This document shows, piece by piece, positions 5,873 through 12,837 of a DNA stretch of 12,837 bases; within the stretch, counting starts at the first letter, position 1; each line of letters begins with the position of its first letter. The DNA is from Flavobacteriales bacterium UBA5933. Lineage in GTDB: Bacteria > Bacteroidota > Bacteroidia > Flavobacteriales > Weeksellaceae. The notes under the pieces are model-generated. The model saw only the letters and a list, made by a program, of their open reading frames with translations. It was not told the origin of the DNA and made no database searches. The DNA lies in NCBI GenBank assembly GCA_002430925.1, contig DJDD01000055.1:1-12837 (forward strand), read 5' to 3'. The position numbers and the translations under genes are program-made.

Positions 5873-5903
5873 AATTTTACTTCTAATACTTTAAATTATC
5901 AAA

Positions 5904-5921
5904 TATGCCATTAGTTGCACT
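5904..5921. promoter_or_regulatory. 18-bp palindrome, pair 3 right site
   Basis: TATGCCATTAGTTGCACT, a more degenerate member; its right half TTGCACT followed by T-rich DNA matches pair 2. It starts 49 bp after the left site (12 bp less than in pairs 1 and 2) and ends 43 bp before the WYL ATG. Confidence 0.45.
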
Positions 5922-5964
5922 TTTTTTTATCTTTTAATTCTTAAAATAAGAATACCTTTACTTA

Positions 5965-6867
5965 ATGAGAAAAACAATACCTACAATCCGCATAATTCAA
6001 GTAGTACAATACATCAATGAATGTAATGTAAAGAGAATATTACCTCTTAAAAAAGATATTATATCTCATATAAAAAATCAATTTCCTGATGAAATTTATA
6101 ATGTACAACAATTTGATCGAGATAAATTAAAAATTCGAGAGGAATTAGGAATTGATCTAAAATGCAATAAAAAATATCAATATTATATTGATTCTTCTGA
6201 TCAAGTTGGCTTACTTGAATCTTCCTTAGATTACTATGAGATGTTTTCCATTTTGACGCAAGCGAATGCTTTACCAGATATTTTTTTAATATCGGATAGA
6301 AAATCATTAGGATTAAATCAAATTAGTAATGTAGTTTCTCATATCAATAACAAACATGTTATTCAATTTAGTTACTCAAAGTATGATACAAATGAAACCG
6401 AAGTCCGTACAATAGAGCCTTTGGCAATAAAAGAAAGTAAAGAAAGATGGTATATTATTGGAAATGACCATAAATTAGATAAAGGTTTACGAGCTTTTGG
6501 TTTTGACAGAATTTCTGCTGTTACTTATTTTGGAATCAATTTTTCTCCAAAATATACACTAAACGAAATTAAGGCTAAATATGACTCATTATTTGCTATG
6601 TTTGATGCTGAAAATAAAGAAGTAGAGGAAATTATATTGGAGTTTGATCAACGAGATGGAAATTACATTAAAAGTTTTCCTATTCATCATTCTCAAATGA
6701 TTGAAAAGACAGAAAATGGTGTTCGTGTAACTTTAAAATTAAAAACCACGCCCGATTTTATCATGGAAATCATGTCACGAGCGTGGAGTTTAAATGTAGT
6801 TAAGCCAGTTAGCTTACGTCATGAAGTTTCTAAAATTTTGAAAGATGCTTATTTGAGAAATCAATAG
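5965..6867 (+). CDS. WYL-domain transcriptional regulator
   Basis: 300-residue protein. The C-terminal half carries a WYL domain: VIQFSYSKYDTNETEVRTIE (132-151), ERWYIIGN with R161-W162-Y163, and LRAFGFDRI (175-183). It is followed by a C-terminal extension (about 215-300) of the kind used for dimerisation. The N-terminal ~110 residues would form the DNA-binding part but show no textbook HTH to my eye. Family knowledge: WYL regulators, including the BrxR/CapW group of about this length, bind inverted repeats and repress defence operons, possibly sensing nucleic acid or nucleotide ligands. Here the gene is preceded by palindrome pair 3, a candidate self-operator. It is tail to tail with the 6870-8248 operon, only 2 bp between stop codons. 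Which operon it controls is not shown by the sequence. Confidence 0.85.
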   Translation: MRKTIPTIRIIQVVQYINECNVKRILPLKKDIISHIKNQFPDEIYNVQQFDRDKLKIREELGIDLKCNKKYQYYIDSSDQVGLLESSLDYYEMFSILTQANALPDIFLISDRKSLGLNQISNVVSHINNKHVIQFSYSKYDTNETEVRTIEPLAIKESKERWYIIGNDHKLDKGLRAFGFDRISAVTYFGINFSPKYTLNEIKAKYDSLFAMFDAENKEVEEIILEFDQRDGNYIKSFPIHHSQMIEKTENGVRVTLKLKTTPDFIMEIMSRAWSLNVVKPVSLRHEVSKILKDAYLRNQ

Positions 6868-6869
6868 AA

Positions 6870-7187
6870 TTATTTAATTTTTTCATATTCAAACAGAATG
6901 AATTCTGAAACAGGTTTCCATAAAACAACTTTTCCATTGATTATATGGAATACTTTAGCATGATTTTTTTCACCAAAATTTACCATTTGATTAAAATTTC
7001 CATCAAAATTCACAAATTCTTCACATTCATATTTCAATCGATTTTTCGAAATTGGTTTTCCTTCCTTGTGTAATTCTAAATATTTAAAAAGTATTAAACT
7101 ATTGATTTGAGTTTCTCCTTCTCGAAACCATTTTGGAACTCTTCTTTTTACCTTTTTAATTTCTTCTTCAATTTTATCTGTTAGCAT
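6870..7187 (-). CDS. Unrecognised 105-residue protein, second gene of a two-gene operon
   Basis: I do not recognise the family with confidence. The protein is soluble, basic at the N-terminus (IEEEIKKVKRRVPKWFREGE), then a helical stretch (QINSLILFKYLELHKEG) and a conserved-looking core with FDGNFNQMVNFGEKNHAKVF and a C-terminal VVLWKPVSEFILFEY. The pattern (basic loop, helix, Gly/Asn/His-rich turn, short strands) suggests a small winged-helix-like or accessory domain. No catalytic triad is evident. The start ATG at 7187 lies 11 bp after the stop of the 349-residue gene, so the two are cotranscribed. Its stop faces the WYL gene's stop with 2 bp between, leaving no room for a terminator, so the transcripts probably overlap. 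Confidence 0.75.
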   Translation of the reverse strand: MLTDKIEEEIKKVKRRVPKWFREGETQINSLILFKYLELHKEGKPISKNRLKYECEEFVNFDGNFNQMVNFGEKNHAKVFHIINGKVVLWKPVSEFILFEYEKIK

Positions 7188-7198
7188 ACTTTTATTTT

Positions 7199-8248
7199 TT
7201 ATAAGTTTTGATTTAAATAGATTAAGATTTCGTTTACATCAGTTATACATTCTCTATAACCATTTTTGCGATAATATAATTTGGTTGGAATTTTAGGTGT
7301 AAAATGATCTTTGGTTGTATAATGCTCTATCAATAAACACAAGAATAATTCACCTTTTTTATTTTTACAATTAACCACTTTATATTCAATATTTTTTAAA
7401 GCTTTATAAAAATACATATTTGTAAAAAACGTATTAAACTCAGTTAAAAGTTGAGTAGCTTCTTTCTCTCCATTCAGCGAATCAATTTTTAGAGCAAGTA
7501 ATCCACCTGAAGTATAAAATAAAGAAGAAGCGTCTTTAAAGACGTCCTTAAAATCAAAATTTTCTAATTTGATAAAATCATCTTCGTAATACCCAACATA
7601 ATGATCTTTAATCAATTTAAAAGGAAATATTTTTTTGGGATTAAAAACAGAAAATAATTTACCAAAATAAGAAGAATCAAAATGAATAGGAGTTTTTAAA
7701 ATAGAAATAATTCGAGATTCTAATGATTCTTTGTTAATGAAATACCAAAAGGCAGAAATATCAATTTCTTGTGTATTTCGGTGTATGCAAGTATCAATTA
7801 TGGAATGAATGTAATATTCTTTAACCAAACCGTTTAGCATTTCATCCAAAGATTGTTTTGTGTAATTACCCAATTGATAAATTAATAATCGTTCATCATT
7901 TTTGATATTTTCATGATTAGATTTATCAACAACAAGATAAATTTTAAGCCCATTGTTTAATCTTTGATCTTTAAAAATCAAATGGCTTACAAAATAAGCT
8001 TGTAGATTATGTTCGAAGTTTGGTGTACGAGAATCGTATCTAAATTGAGCTTGATTTCGTACGCTTGATTCTTTTGTTTTAACTATAACTTGTCCTTCGT
8101 GTTTTAGAATATTGATATAATTTCTTAAAAAAGAAAATGCATCTTTTCGGGAAGTTAAAGGGTCTTCGTTATCAAACGAATTGATTGTTACTTTTTCTTT
8201 CTTTTGATCGAAAACTGTTTCGACTTCATAATGAAATTCTAACTTCAT
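7199..8248 (-). CDS. Unrecognised 349-residue protein, first gene of a two-gene operon
   Basis: No family is recognised. It begins MKLEFHYEVETVFDQKKEKV and has mixed alpha/beta character, with many Lys, Asp, Phe and Tyr, no signal peptide and no membrane helix. A segment around residues 65-75 (RNQAQFRYDSRTPNF) and the end (PTKLYYRKNGYRECI, then VNEILIYLNQNL) stand out as motif-like. I cannot assign catalytic residues. An inverted repeat at 8289-8313 lies 41 bp upstream of the ATG and is the likely control site. It forms an operon with the 105-residue gene and converges on a WYL regulator, an arrangement common for defence modules, but a defence role is inferred from context only. Confidence 0.78.
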   Translation of the reverse strand: MKLEFHYEVETVFDQKKEKVTINSFDNEDPLTSRKDAFSFLRNYINILKHEGQVIVKTKESSVRNQAQFRYDSRTPNFEHNLQAYFVSHLIFKDQRLNNGLKIYLVVDKSNHENIKNDERLLIYQLGNYTKQSLDEMLNGLVKEYYIHSIIDTCIHRNTQEIDISAFWYFINKESLESRIISILKTPIHFDSSYFGKLFSVFNPKKIFPFKLIKDHYVGYYEDDFIKLENFDFKDVFKDASSLFYTSGGLLALKIDSLNGEKEATQLLTEFNTFFTNMYFYKALKNIEYKVVNCKNKKGELFLCLLIEHYTTKDHFTPKIPTKLYYRKNGYRECITDVNEILIYLNQNL

Positions 8249-8288
8249 AATATGTTTATTTATAATTATGAAGCAAACTTATAACCTG

Positions 8289-8313
8289 ACTACTATCAGA
8301 TAATGATAGTAGT
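8289..8313. promoter_or_regulatory. Inverted repeat upstream of the 349-residue gene
   Basis: Perfect 10-bp arms ACTACTATCA (8289-8298) and TGATAGTAGT (8304-8313), spacer GATAA. It lies 41 bp upstream of the minus-strand ATG at 8248 and has no T-run, which favours an operator over a terminator. Its arms differ from the AGTGCA palindromes before the WYL gene. Confidence 0.65.
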
Positions 8314-8331
8314 ATAAAACTTTTTGATTTA

Positions 8332-8364
8332 AAATTAAACCCCAGCTTAGCTGGGGTTTAATTT
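8332..8364 (-). terminator. Terminator of the HNH gene, bidirectional form
   Basis: Perfect 15-bp arms (8332-8346 and 8350-8364; GC core CCCCAGC/GCTGGGG) with loop TTA and A/T-rich flanks. It begins 3 bp beyond the HNH stop codon (8368-8370) in the direction of transcription, and insulates the downstream operon. Confidence 0.92.
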
Positions 8365-8367
8365 TTA

Positions 8368-9141
8368 TTAATTCAAGCTATAAATATCAATTACTTCTAA
8401 TATTTCGTTCGATTTTTTTTCTGTAAACTCTGAATCAGTATAAGGAATCATTAAACTAACTTTACTTTTATTTTTCTTAGGATCTAGGTTTATTTGATTA
8501 CCTTTTATTTTAACAATAGTAAAATTAAAATCATATTGATTATAACATAATAAAAAATAATCTGTTTTTAACTTTTTTAATTTAGGATTAAAATTCCAAT
8601 TTTCTCCTGAAATTCGAGCTATTGAACAATTATCATCATTCAGATAAGGAATTGAAGCAAGTAAATAAGATTTAATTGATTTAGATTTTGTTTCAAACGT
8701 TAGTATAATATCATCTAGTGAGATTTTATCATCAGTTAATAATATAATATTATCTAAATCGTTCACTTTATTATTTAAATCATATTGTTTATGATGTTTT
8801 GGGCACATAAATTGAATTGTATTTTCAAAATTTTCGTGTTTTTTACGAAATTCAACTTCAAAATTTTCTAAATTCATTTTGAATATTGAATCCGTTTTTT
8901 TCTCAGCAAATTCTTCTAAGATTTCTTGAATGATAATTTTTCGTTCTCTTCCTTTAAGATGTGCTGCATGTAAACCTGTGTACTTTTTACATTTATCACC
9001 ATCTTCATTTAATTCACCGCATGAAATTCTATTTCCTCTTTTATTTTTACGATGTTTACGAGCTAATTGCGTAACAATATCTGAAGTTCTTGGGCCTAGA
9101 TAAGTATAGATTTCTTCTAGGGTACCTTCTATATTCGCCAT
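8368..9141 (-). CDS. HNH-endonuclease-like protein
   Basis: 257-residue protein with an HNH/treble-clef-like core. CGELNEDGDKC (C41, C51), GLHAAHLKGRERK with H58 and H61, and FMCPKHHKQYD with C113, H116, H117 and D121 correspond to the His-containing strand and the C-x-x-H-H metal site of HNH nucleases (compare the common AAH...CPxHHxxYD pattern). About 45 residues separate the halves. The C-terminal half (130-257) is an unidentified beta-rich region. By family knowledge it would cut or nick DNA using one divalent metal. It may be a stand-alone restriction-type nuclease, but no methylase partner is adjacent. The ATG (MANIEG) is 17 bp from the end of the IS element, so its own promoter has been displaced; expression may now depend on transcription from the IS. 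Confidence 0.75.
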   Translation of the reverse strand: MANIEGTLEEIYTYLGPRTSDIVTQLARKHRKNKRGNRISCGELNEDGDKCKKYTGLHAAHLKGRERKIIIQEILEEFAEKKTDSIFKMNLENFEVEFRKKHENFENTIQFMCPKHHKQYDLNNKVNDLDNIILLTDDKISLDDIILTFETKSKSIKSYLLASIPYLNDDNCSIARISGENWNFNPKLKKLKTDYFLLCYNQYDFNFTIVKIKGNQINLDPKKNKSKVSLMIPYTDSEFTEKKSNEILEVIDIYSLN

Positions 9142-9158
9142 AATATTTATGTTAATTT

Positions 9159-10143
9159 ACCCGTTGTGCATTTAGGACAAGTTTACTTTAATTTTGTTTA
9201 AACTTCTTTCAAATACAAAATAGTTTAGATATTGTATCATATTGAAAGAAGTGATTTTAGATAGTATTCTTGTAGCTAATCCACAAAATGATTTTGCAAA
9301 ATTGATGTTGATTGAAAACTGTCCATTCAATTGGGAAAGATTGGTTTCAATCCTCTTTCTTATTTTTGATTTTGTTTTAGAAAACTTCACAAAATTATGC
9401 TGATTTTTACGCATCGGAACTGAAAGTTTAATATTGGAATAATTAAATAAATCTAATTGAAATTCATTACTAATATAACCTCTATCTCCTATCAATAAGC
9501 AGTTTTCAAAATTATATTTCACGTCATTTAAGTAGTTTATATCATGAACATTAGCTGGAGTAAAATCAAAGGAATGAAAAATACCATTCTTATCACAAAC
9601 TGCATGGAGTTTAAATCCAAAGTATCGAGTTTTTTGTGCTGCACAATAACCAAAACTTGGCCTAATTTCTTCTGTTCTACAAATTCCACTACGGTTTGCT
9701 CTGCTTATTTTACAGATTTCTATAGGTGTTGAATCAATTATAAAAACATTCGTCAAATTTGAAAATTTACTACTTAACGTTTCTCTAATTTTATTGATGT
9801 AAGAAAAGAGTGAGCGTTTTCTTTTGTTGTAGACGCTTCTTTCGATTTTATTTTCTAATTCGGTACCTGAAATATATCTAAACAATTGTAGTTCAGAGTT
9901 GATTGACATATATTCTGCTGTAATATTAAGTGCTACAAGTTCTAAGTCTGTAAGTTTTGGACTTCTAATTTGTTTATAACTTTCAATATGACTACAATTA
10001 TTTATCAACTCTTTTAAAATAATTTTGTAATTTTGAATAAGATTGTTCATTTATTTAACGATTTGATAGTCAATTAAATATAAGATTTTTTTTAATCAAT
10101 TGAACAATCTATTTTATTTTTATCTCCTAAATGCACAACGGGT
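9159..10143 (-). mobile_element. Complete IS982-family insertion sequence
   Basis: 985-bp element bounded by perfect 19-bp terminal inverted repeats, ACCCGTTGTGCATTTAGGA at 9159-9177 and its complement at 10125-10143. The length is normal for IS982 elements and one intact transposase is present. I see no clean target-site duplication: flanks are TGTTAATTT on the left and ATTATTATT on the right. This suggests an old insertion, recombination between copies, or a flanking deletion. It lies between the HNH gene and the small gene at 10262. Confidence 0.93.
9172..10050 (-). CDS. IS982-family DDE transposase
   Basis: 292-residue transposase, apparently full length and intact. The DDE catalytic residues are visible: D106 in FIIDSTPIEIC, D189 in LLIGDRGY, and E235 in KRIETNLSQL. 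Other family hallmarks are FGYCAAQKTRYFGFKLH and the C-terminal FCGLATRILSKI. It resembles transposases of Riemerella-type IS982 elements (recalled, not searched). The stop lies inside the left terminal repeat, as is usual in compact IS elements. Transcription runs toward the HNH gene and could read through into it. Confidence 0.95.
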   Translation of the reverse strand: MNNLIQNYKIILKELINNCSHIESYKQIRSPKLTDLELVALNITAEYMSINSELQLFRYISGTELENKIERSVYNKRKRSLFSYINKIRETLSSKFSNLTNVFIIDSTPIEICKISRANRSGICRTEEIRPSFGYCAAQKTRYFGFKLHAVCDKNGIFHSFDFTPANVHDINYLNDVKYNFENCLLIGDRGYISNEFQLDLFNYSNIKLSVPMRKNQHNFVKFSKTKSKIRKRIETNLSQLNGQFSININFAKSFCGLATRILSKITSFNMIQYLNYFVFERSLNKIKVNLS

Positions 10144-10261
10144 ATTATTATTTATAAATCATACGTAAATATATGAATTCTTCATATAAAAAATATATTC
10201 GAAGACATAGTTTGGCTTTATAAATAATTATCTTTAGTAAAGAAATTAAGAAAAACAAAAT
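10144..10261. other. Region between IS and small gene
   Basis: AT-rich 118 bp that must hold the promoter of the small plus-strand gene and probably the original upstream region of the HNH gene. The gene's leader AAGAAAAACAAAAT is A-rich, typical of Bacteroidota starts. No clear operator was found. Confidence 0.4.
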
Positions 10262-10471
10262 ATGCCAACAATTACAATAGAATTGTCTGATGAACAATTA
10301 GAAAAAATAAAAGAAACGTTGAATTACAACGGAACTTTGGATTTAGGAGGAGAAACCTTTAATGGAAGTTCAATAGAAATTGATTTACTGCCTTTTACCC
10401 ATATGATGACGGTAAAAGGTTATAAAGAAGAATTTATTGGAGATGTTACTGTGAAAATTCCTGAGAAATAA
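10262..10471 (+). CDS. Small protein of unknown function, 69 residues
   Basis: Begins MPTITIELSDEQLEKIKETL, a strand followed by an amphipathic helix much like the start of ribbon-helix-helix antitoxins. The rest (DLGGETFNGSSIEIDLLPF, then a short strand-rich tail ending VTVKIPEK) is not typical of them. It is acidic overall and has no Cys. A perfect terminator hairpin begins at its stop codon, so it is a monocistronic unit, which together with the consistent codon use argues that it is a real gene. It could be a small DNA mimic, an antitoxin, or a stress protein; the sequence does not decide. Confidence 0.7.
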   Translation: MPTITIELSDEQLEKIKETLNYNGTLDLGGETFNGSSIEIDLLPFTHMMTVKGYKEEFIGDVTVKIPEK

Positions 10472-10504
10472 CAAAATGGCAGAGTTAAACTCTGCCGTTT
10501 TGTT
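10470..10504 (+). terminator. Terminator of the small gene
   Basis: Stem GGCAGAGT/ACTCTGCC (10478-10485 and 10489-10496), loop TAA, extended across a T-G wobble by AACAAAA/TTTTGTT (10470-10476 and 10498-10504). It starts within the TAA stop codon. Confidence 0.92.
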
Positions 10505-10793
10505 ATTTTAATATAACTAGTATTACATTTTACAACTTGATCTTGTTCAAGTTATATAAAAAATCTTAAATGTAGATATAAACGTAATTTTAGATTGTTT
10601 CTCTACTGAATATTATTAAATCAAAAAAAATAATATTTTTTTTATCAAAACTGTTGAAACCATATCATCTGTAAGTGAACCAATATAATAATTACATCAC
10701 GATACTTCATATCTTTTAGACTTATTACATTTATTGATATTTAATACGTTTTATTCACGCTTTATTAGTATTTTGGGGCAATTTTAGAAGGAA
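10505..10793. other. Intergenic region upstream of hsdM
   Basis: 289 bp of very AT-rich DNA without an ORF. An inverted repeat AACTTGA-N6-TCAAGTT lies at 10534-10553, and a low-complexity A8-TAATA-T8 dyad at 10623-10643. The hsdM start is preceded by AGAAGGAA, a good Shine-Dalgarno and unusual beside the other genes here, consistent with a separate origin. Confidence 0.5.
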
Positions 10794-11660
10794 ATGACAC
10801 AACAATATATCAAACAACTCGAAATAGAACTTTGGGAAGCAGCAGACGAGCTACGCGCTAACTCCAAACTTACCGCTGGCGAATACAAAGACCCTTTGTT
10901 AGGTTTAATTCTACTTCGTTTTGCTGAAAACAAATTTATAGAAGCCAAAGAAACATTGGCAAACAGCTTACCAATTAATCCACGTACCAAGCAACAGCGA
11001 GAAGCTACTAAGGACGATTACGCAGCAATAGGTGCCATGTACTTGCCTGAGAAAGCATGCTACAGCTATCTTGCTACTTTACCCGAAGCAGAAGATCTGG
11101 CAGAAGCAGTAAATACAGCCATGAAGTTAATAGAGGCTGAGTACGAAGATTTAGCAGGTATCTTACCAAAGAACTTTCATGACCTAACGCCCGAAGACGA
11201 TACCGATAGCAACCTATTGGCTAACCTTATCCGTATCTTCAATAGCGATTCGGTACGCAATGCCAAAGGCGATGTTTTTGGTCGTGTGTACGAGTATTTC
11301 CTAATGAAACTCTCTATGATTGGTGCTGGTGCACAAGAAGGCGGCGAGTTCTTTACGCCACCATCTTTGGTACAGCTTATTGTCAATTTCATAAAACCCA
11401 ACCATGGCGTCATCCACGATCCCGCTTGTGGTTCTGGAGGTATGTTTGTGCAAACAGCGCATTTCATCAAAGAACACGATAATAAAAAAGTAAACGAAGC
11501 CATTAAGGTTTACGGTACCGAGTACAAAACAGGTACTACCAAACTGGCAAAAATGAACTTAGCCATCCACGGTATAGAAGGCAAAATAGCCAACAACAAC
11601 TCCTTTTATTCAGATCCGCATGAGCTGTATGGTAAATGCGATTTTGTAATGGAGAACTAA
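10794..11660 (+). pseudogene. hsdM: Type I restriction-modification methylase subunit HsdM, 3'-truncated inside motif IV
   Basis: N6-adenine methyltransferase subunit of a type I R-M system. The HsdM N-terminal helical domain spans about 1-160 (ELWEAADELRANSKLTAGEY onward), followed by GEFFTPPSLVQLIV and the AdoMet-binding motif I DPACGSGGMF (about residues 204-213), then YGTEYKTGTTKLAKMN. The protein ends DFVMEN and stop, exactly where family members continue PPF: the catalytic NPPF motif is cut after its Asn, about 200 residues short of normal length. It cannot be an active methylase as it stands. Codon use and base content differ sharply from what follows: the 60 bases at 11401 hold 34 G+C, those at 11941 only 14. 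No hsdS or hsdR is in the window. The remainder may lie beyond the right edge if the following genes are an insertion. Confidence 0.88.
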
Positions 11661-11667
11661 ATTAATT

Positions 11668-12441
11668 ATGAAAGAAATAGAATTCAAAAAATATTTAAAA
11701 GATATCCTACTACAAAAAAAGGAAACAATAAATTCTCGTATAAGTAATTTAAAACGTATACAAAATGTTTATGGAGATTTAGATAATCATTATAAAACTG
11801 ATGGATTTGAGTATTTGTTTCAGATTCTTACCCTTAAAAAAGGTGATGAGAAAAAACATGAAATAGTTATTAATGGTGACCCATATACTGGAACAGCAAC
11901 TTTCAAATCTGCTTTAGGACTATATTTAGATTTTAAAATTTTTGACTCAGAAAATGCAAAAATAAAAGTAGAAACAAAACAATCAGTAAATAATTTGTCT
12001 AAAAATTATAAAGCAGAAATTATTAAAGTTTTAGATAAAATATCATATACAAAAAAAGAATATAAAGGTAAAGTAGACTTACTGCAAAGTAGAATTTTCG
12101 AATATTTACAGAACGAGGTTTCAACGATAAATTGGGAGTTAGAAAAACAACCTTCTAAAAAGTATAAAGATGCTGTGGATATTTTTGGTTATGACTCAAC
12201 TAATAAAATAAACATTGTGATTGAATTAGATACAACGCGAGCAGATCAAGTTGCTAAAAAATTTACGTCAAGACAAGCCTTATTAGCAGATAAAAATCTA
12301 CTTTATATTTCTGTTTGTTATCCAGGTACTAAAAAAATGAGTTCTAACGAGTGTGCAAAATATTTTGAGTATTGTGCTCAAATTACGGATATGCTTAATA
12401 CTAAAGAATGTAAAAAGGAATATTTAGGGTATTTTTTATAA
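11668..12441 (+). CDS. Probable PD-(D/E)XK-type nuclease, unrecognised subfamily
   Basis: 257-residue protein. The C-terminal part has a restriction-nuclease-like core: a preceding helix LLQSRIFEYLQNEV (138-151), then D171 in KDAVDIFGY, a strand INIVIELDTT with E186 and D188, and ADQVAKKFTSR with Q194, K197 and K198, then strand LLYISVCYP. This D...ExD...Q..KK arrangement fits a PD-(D/E)XK fold with a migrated lysine; the assignment is inference. The N-terminal 130 residues (coiled-coil-like start, a GDPYTGTATFKSALGLY segment) are unrecognised. It starts 7 bp after the stop that truncates hsdM and ends 6 bp before the next gene, so it forms an operon with it. The very low G+C contrasts with hsdM, indicating separate origin. 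Confidence 0.7.
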   Translation: MKEIEFKKYLKDILLQKKETINSRISNLKRIQNVYGDLDNHYKTDGFEYLFQILTLKKGDEKKHEIVINGDPYTGTATFKSALGLYLDFKIFDSENAKIKVETKQSVNNLSKNYKAEIIKVLDKISYTKKEYKGKVDLLQSRIFEYLQNEVSTINWELEKQPSKKYKDAVDIFGYDSTNKINIVIELDTTRADQVAKKFTSRQALLADKNLLYISVCYPGTKKMSSNECAKYFEYCAQITDMLNTKECKKEYLGYFL

Positions 12442-12447
12442 GTTATA

Positions 12448-12837
12448 ATGAGTAAAGTAATCCAACTTTTCACACAAGATGAAATTTCAAATATAGACAT
12501 TGATCAATTATTGTTATTTAAAAATAAGTATATAAACTTTGTAAAAGTTAATCCTATTCAATTTCCTAAATCCAGGTGTTTAATAGATCAGATAAAATTT
12601 ATAAAAAGGAAGAATATAGATTGTCCATTAACAATAGGTGTTTATTCAAATATAACCATTTTAGAGGCTGTAAATCGTATAGCTTCAGATTTGGTTATTA
12701 TAAATGGATTAATTCAATTCGTTGAGGATAATTCTGAGTTGGTTAATGCTAAATTTACGTTAAGATTAGGAACTACTCATCAGCCTAATCAAGGAGATTT
12801 TACAATTATTATAGATGGAAAAGAGTCGGAAGGTGAA
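12448..12837 (+). CDS. Unrecognised protein, N-terminal 130 residues, open at the window's right edge
   Basis: ATG at 12448, 6 bp after the nuclease-like gene, with an uninterrupted frame to the last base. It begins MSKVIQLFTQDEISNIDIDQ, has a central IGVYSNITILEAVNRIASDL helix region, and near the edge a strand pair LRLGTTHQPNQGDFTIIIDG followed by KESEGE. The GDF...I-DGK-x-x-GE spacing resembles the D...E part of another PD-(D/E)XK-like core, but too little is visible. It is almost certainly the partner of the preceding gene. Function unknown. Confidence 0.75.
   Translation, partial: MSKVIQLFTQDEISNIDIDQLLLFKNKYINFVKVNPIQFPKSRCLIDQIKFIKRKNIDCPLTIGVYSNITILEAVNRIASDLVIINGLIQFVEDNSELVNAKFTLRLGTTHQPNQGDFTIIIDGKESEGE

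Noticed and set aside
2598..5921. The palindromes as CRISPR repeats or integron attC sites
   Set aside because: Only six dispersed, diverged copies, no regular spacers, no cas or integrase gene, and no attC core sites.
6059..6307. Minus-strand ORF of 82 codons
   Set aside because: Antisense to the WYL gene, no recognisable domain and no start context.
9544..9732. Plus-strand ORF inside the transposase
   Set aside because: Shadow of the conserved transposase core on the other strand.
9150..10152. Target-site duplication of the IS element
   Set aside because: Neither the immediate flanks nor shifts of one or two bases give a matching direct repeat; resemblance is only AT-richness.
10623..10643. 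A8-TAATA-T8 dyad as a terminator or operator
   Set aside because: Low-complexity in an AT-rich gap, no GC in the stem, and no gene directly upstream.
10784..11503. Two minus-strand ORFs opposite hsdM
   Set aside because: They are open because of hsdM codon bias; Ser/Ala-rich translations without homology.

Overview
The window is AT-rich DNA that is best read as the chromosome of a Flavobacteriia-type Bacteroidota (Weeksellaceae-like). Supports are a bacillithiol-system YtxJ protein, a split HipA system with the Zn-knuckle-like HipT found in that phylum, an IS982-family element of the kind common in Riemerella, Empedobacter and Elizabethkingia, and start sites mostly lacking a Shine-Dalgarno. 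This is inference; no rRNA or core marker gene is present. Nearly everything is accessory: toxin-antitoxin (TA) genes, regulators, nuclease-like proteins and their broken remains.

Layout. (1) 1-870: the 3' end of an unrecognised large gene, closed by a strong hairpin terminator. (2) 1002-2466, minus strand: a complete, tightly overlapping hipB-hipS-hipT (HipBST-type) TA operon, with three near-identical operators exactly 40 bp apart upstream of hipB. (3) 2598-3009, plus strand: a divergent second HipB-like gene whose hipS partner is a wreck and whose hipT is missing. (4) 3079-5638: an intact ytxJ, then a minus-strand AbiE-type TA pair (AbiEi antitoxin intact, AbiEii toxin split by a one-base frameshift), a 5'-truncated XRE regulator, and a truncated second copy of ytxJ. 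The two ytxJ copies form a 220-bp direct repeat bracketing the AbiE block. (5) 5639-6867: a terminator hairpin, a pair of palindromes and a WYL-domain regulator. (6) 6870-8248, minus strand: a two-gene unit of unrecognised proteins, tail to tail with the WYL gene, with its own inverted repeat upstream. (7) 8368-9141: an HNH-nuclease-like gene whose upstream region is interrupted by a complete IS982-family element (9159-10143). (8) 10262-10506: a small unknown gene and its terminator. (9) 10794-12837: a type I methylase (hsdM) cut off inside its NPPF catalytic motif, joined to much more AT-rich DNA carrying a PD-(D/E)XK-like nuclease gene and the start of a partner gene that runs off the window.

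How it fits together. The region looks like a defence/TA hotspot in which several modules landed, recombined and decayed. HipBST is the only TA system that looks fully intact. A shared family of 18-bp palindromes (consensus near AGTGCA-N6-TGCACT) occurs in three pairs: before the orphan hipB, after ytxJ, and before the WYL gene. These suggest a common regulator or duplicated promoter segments. The best candidates for undescribed systems are the 6870-8248 gene pair with the neighbouring WYL regulator, and the nuclease pair that begins inside hsdM.
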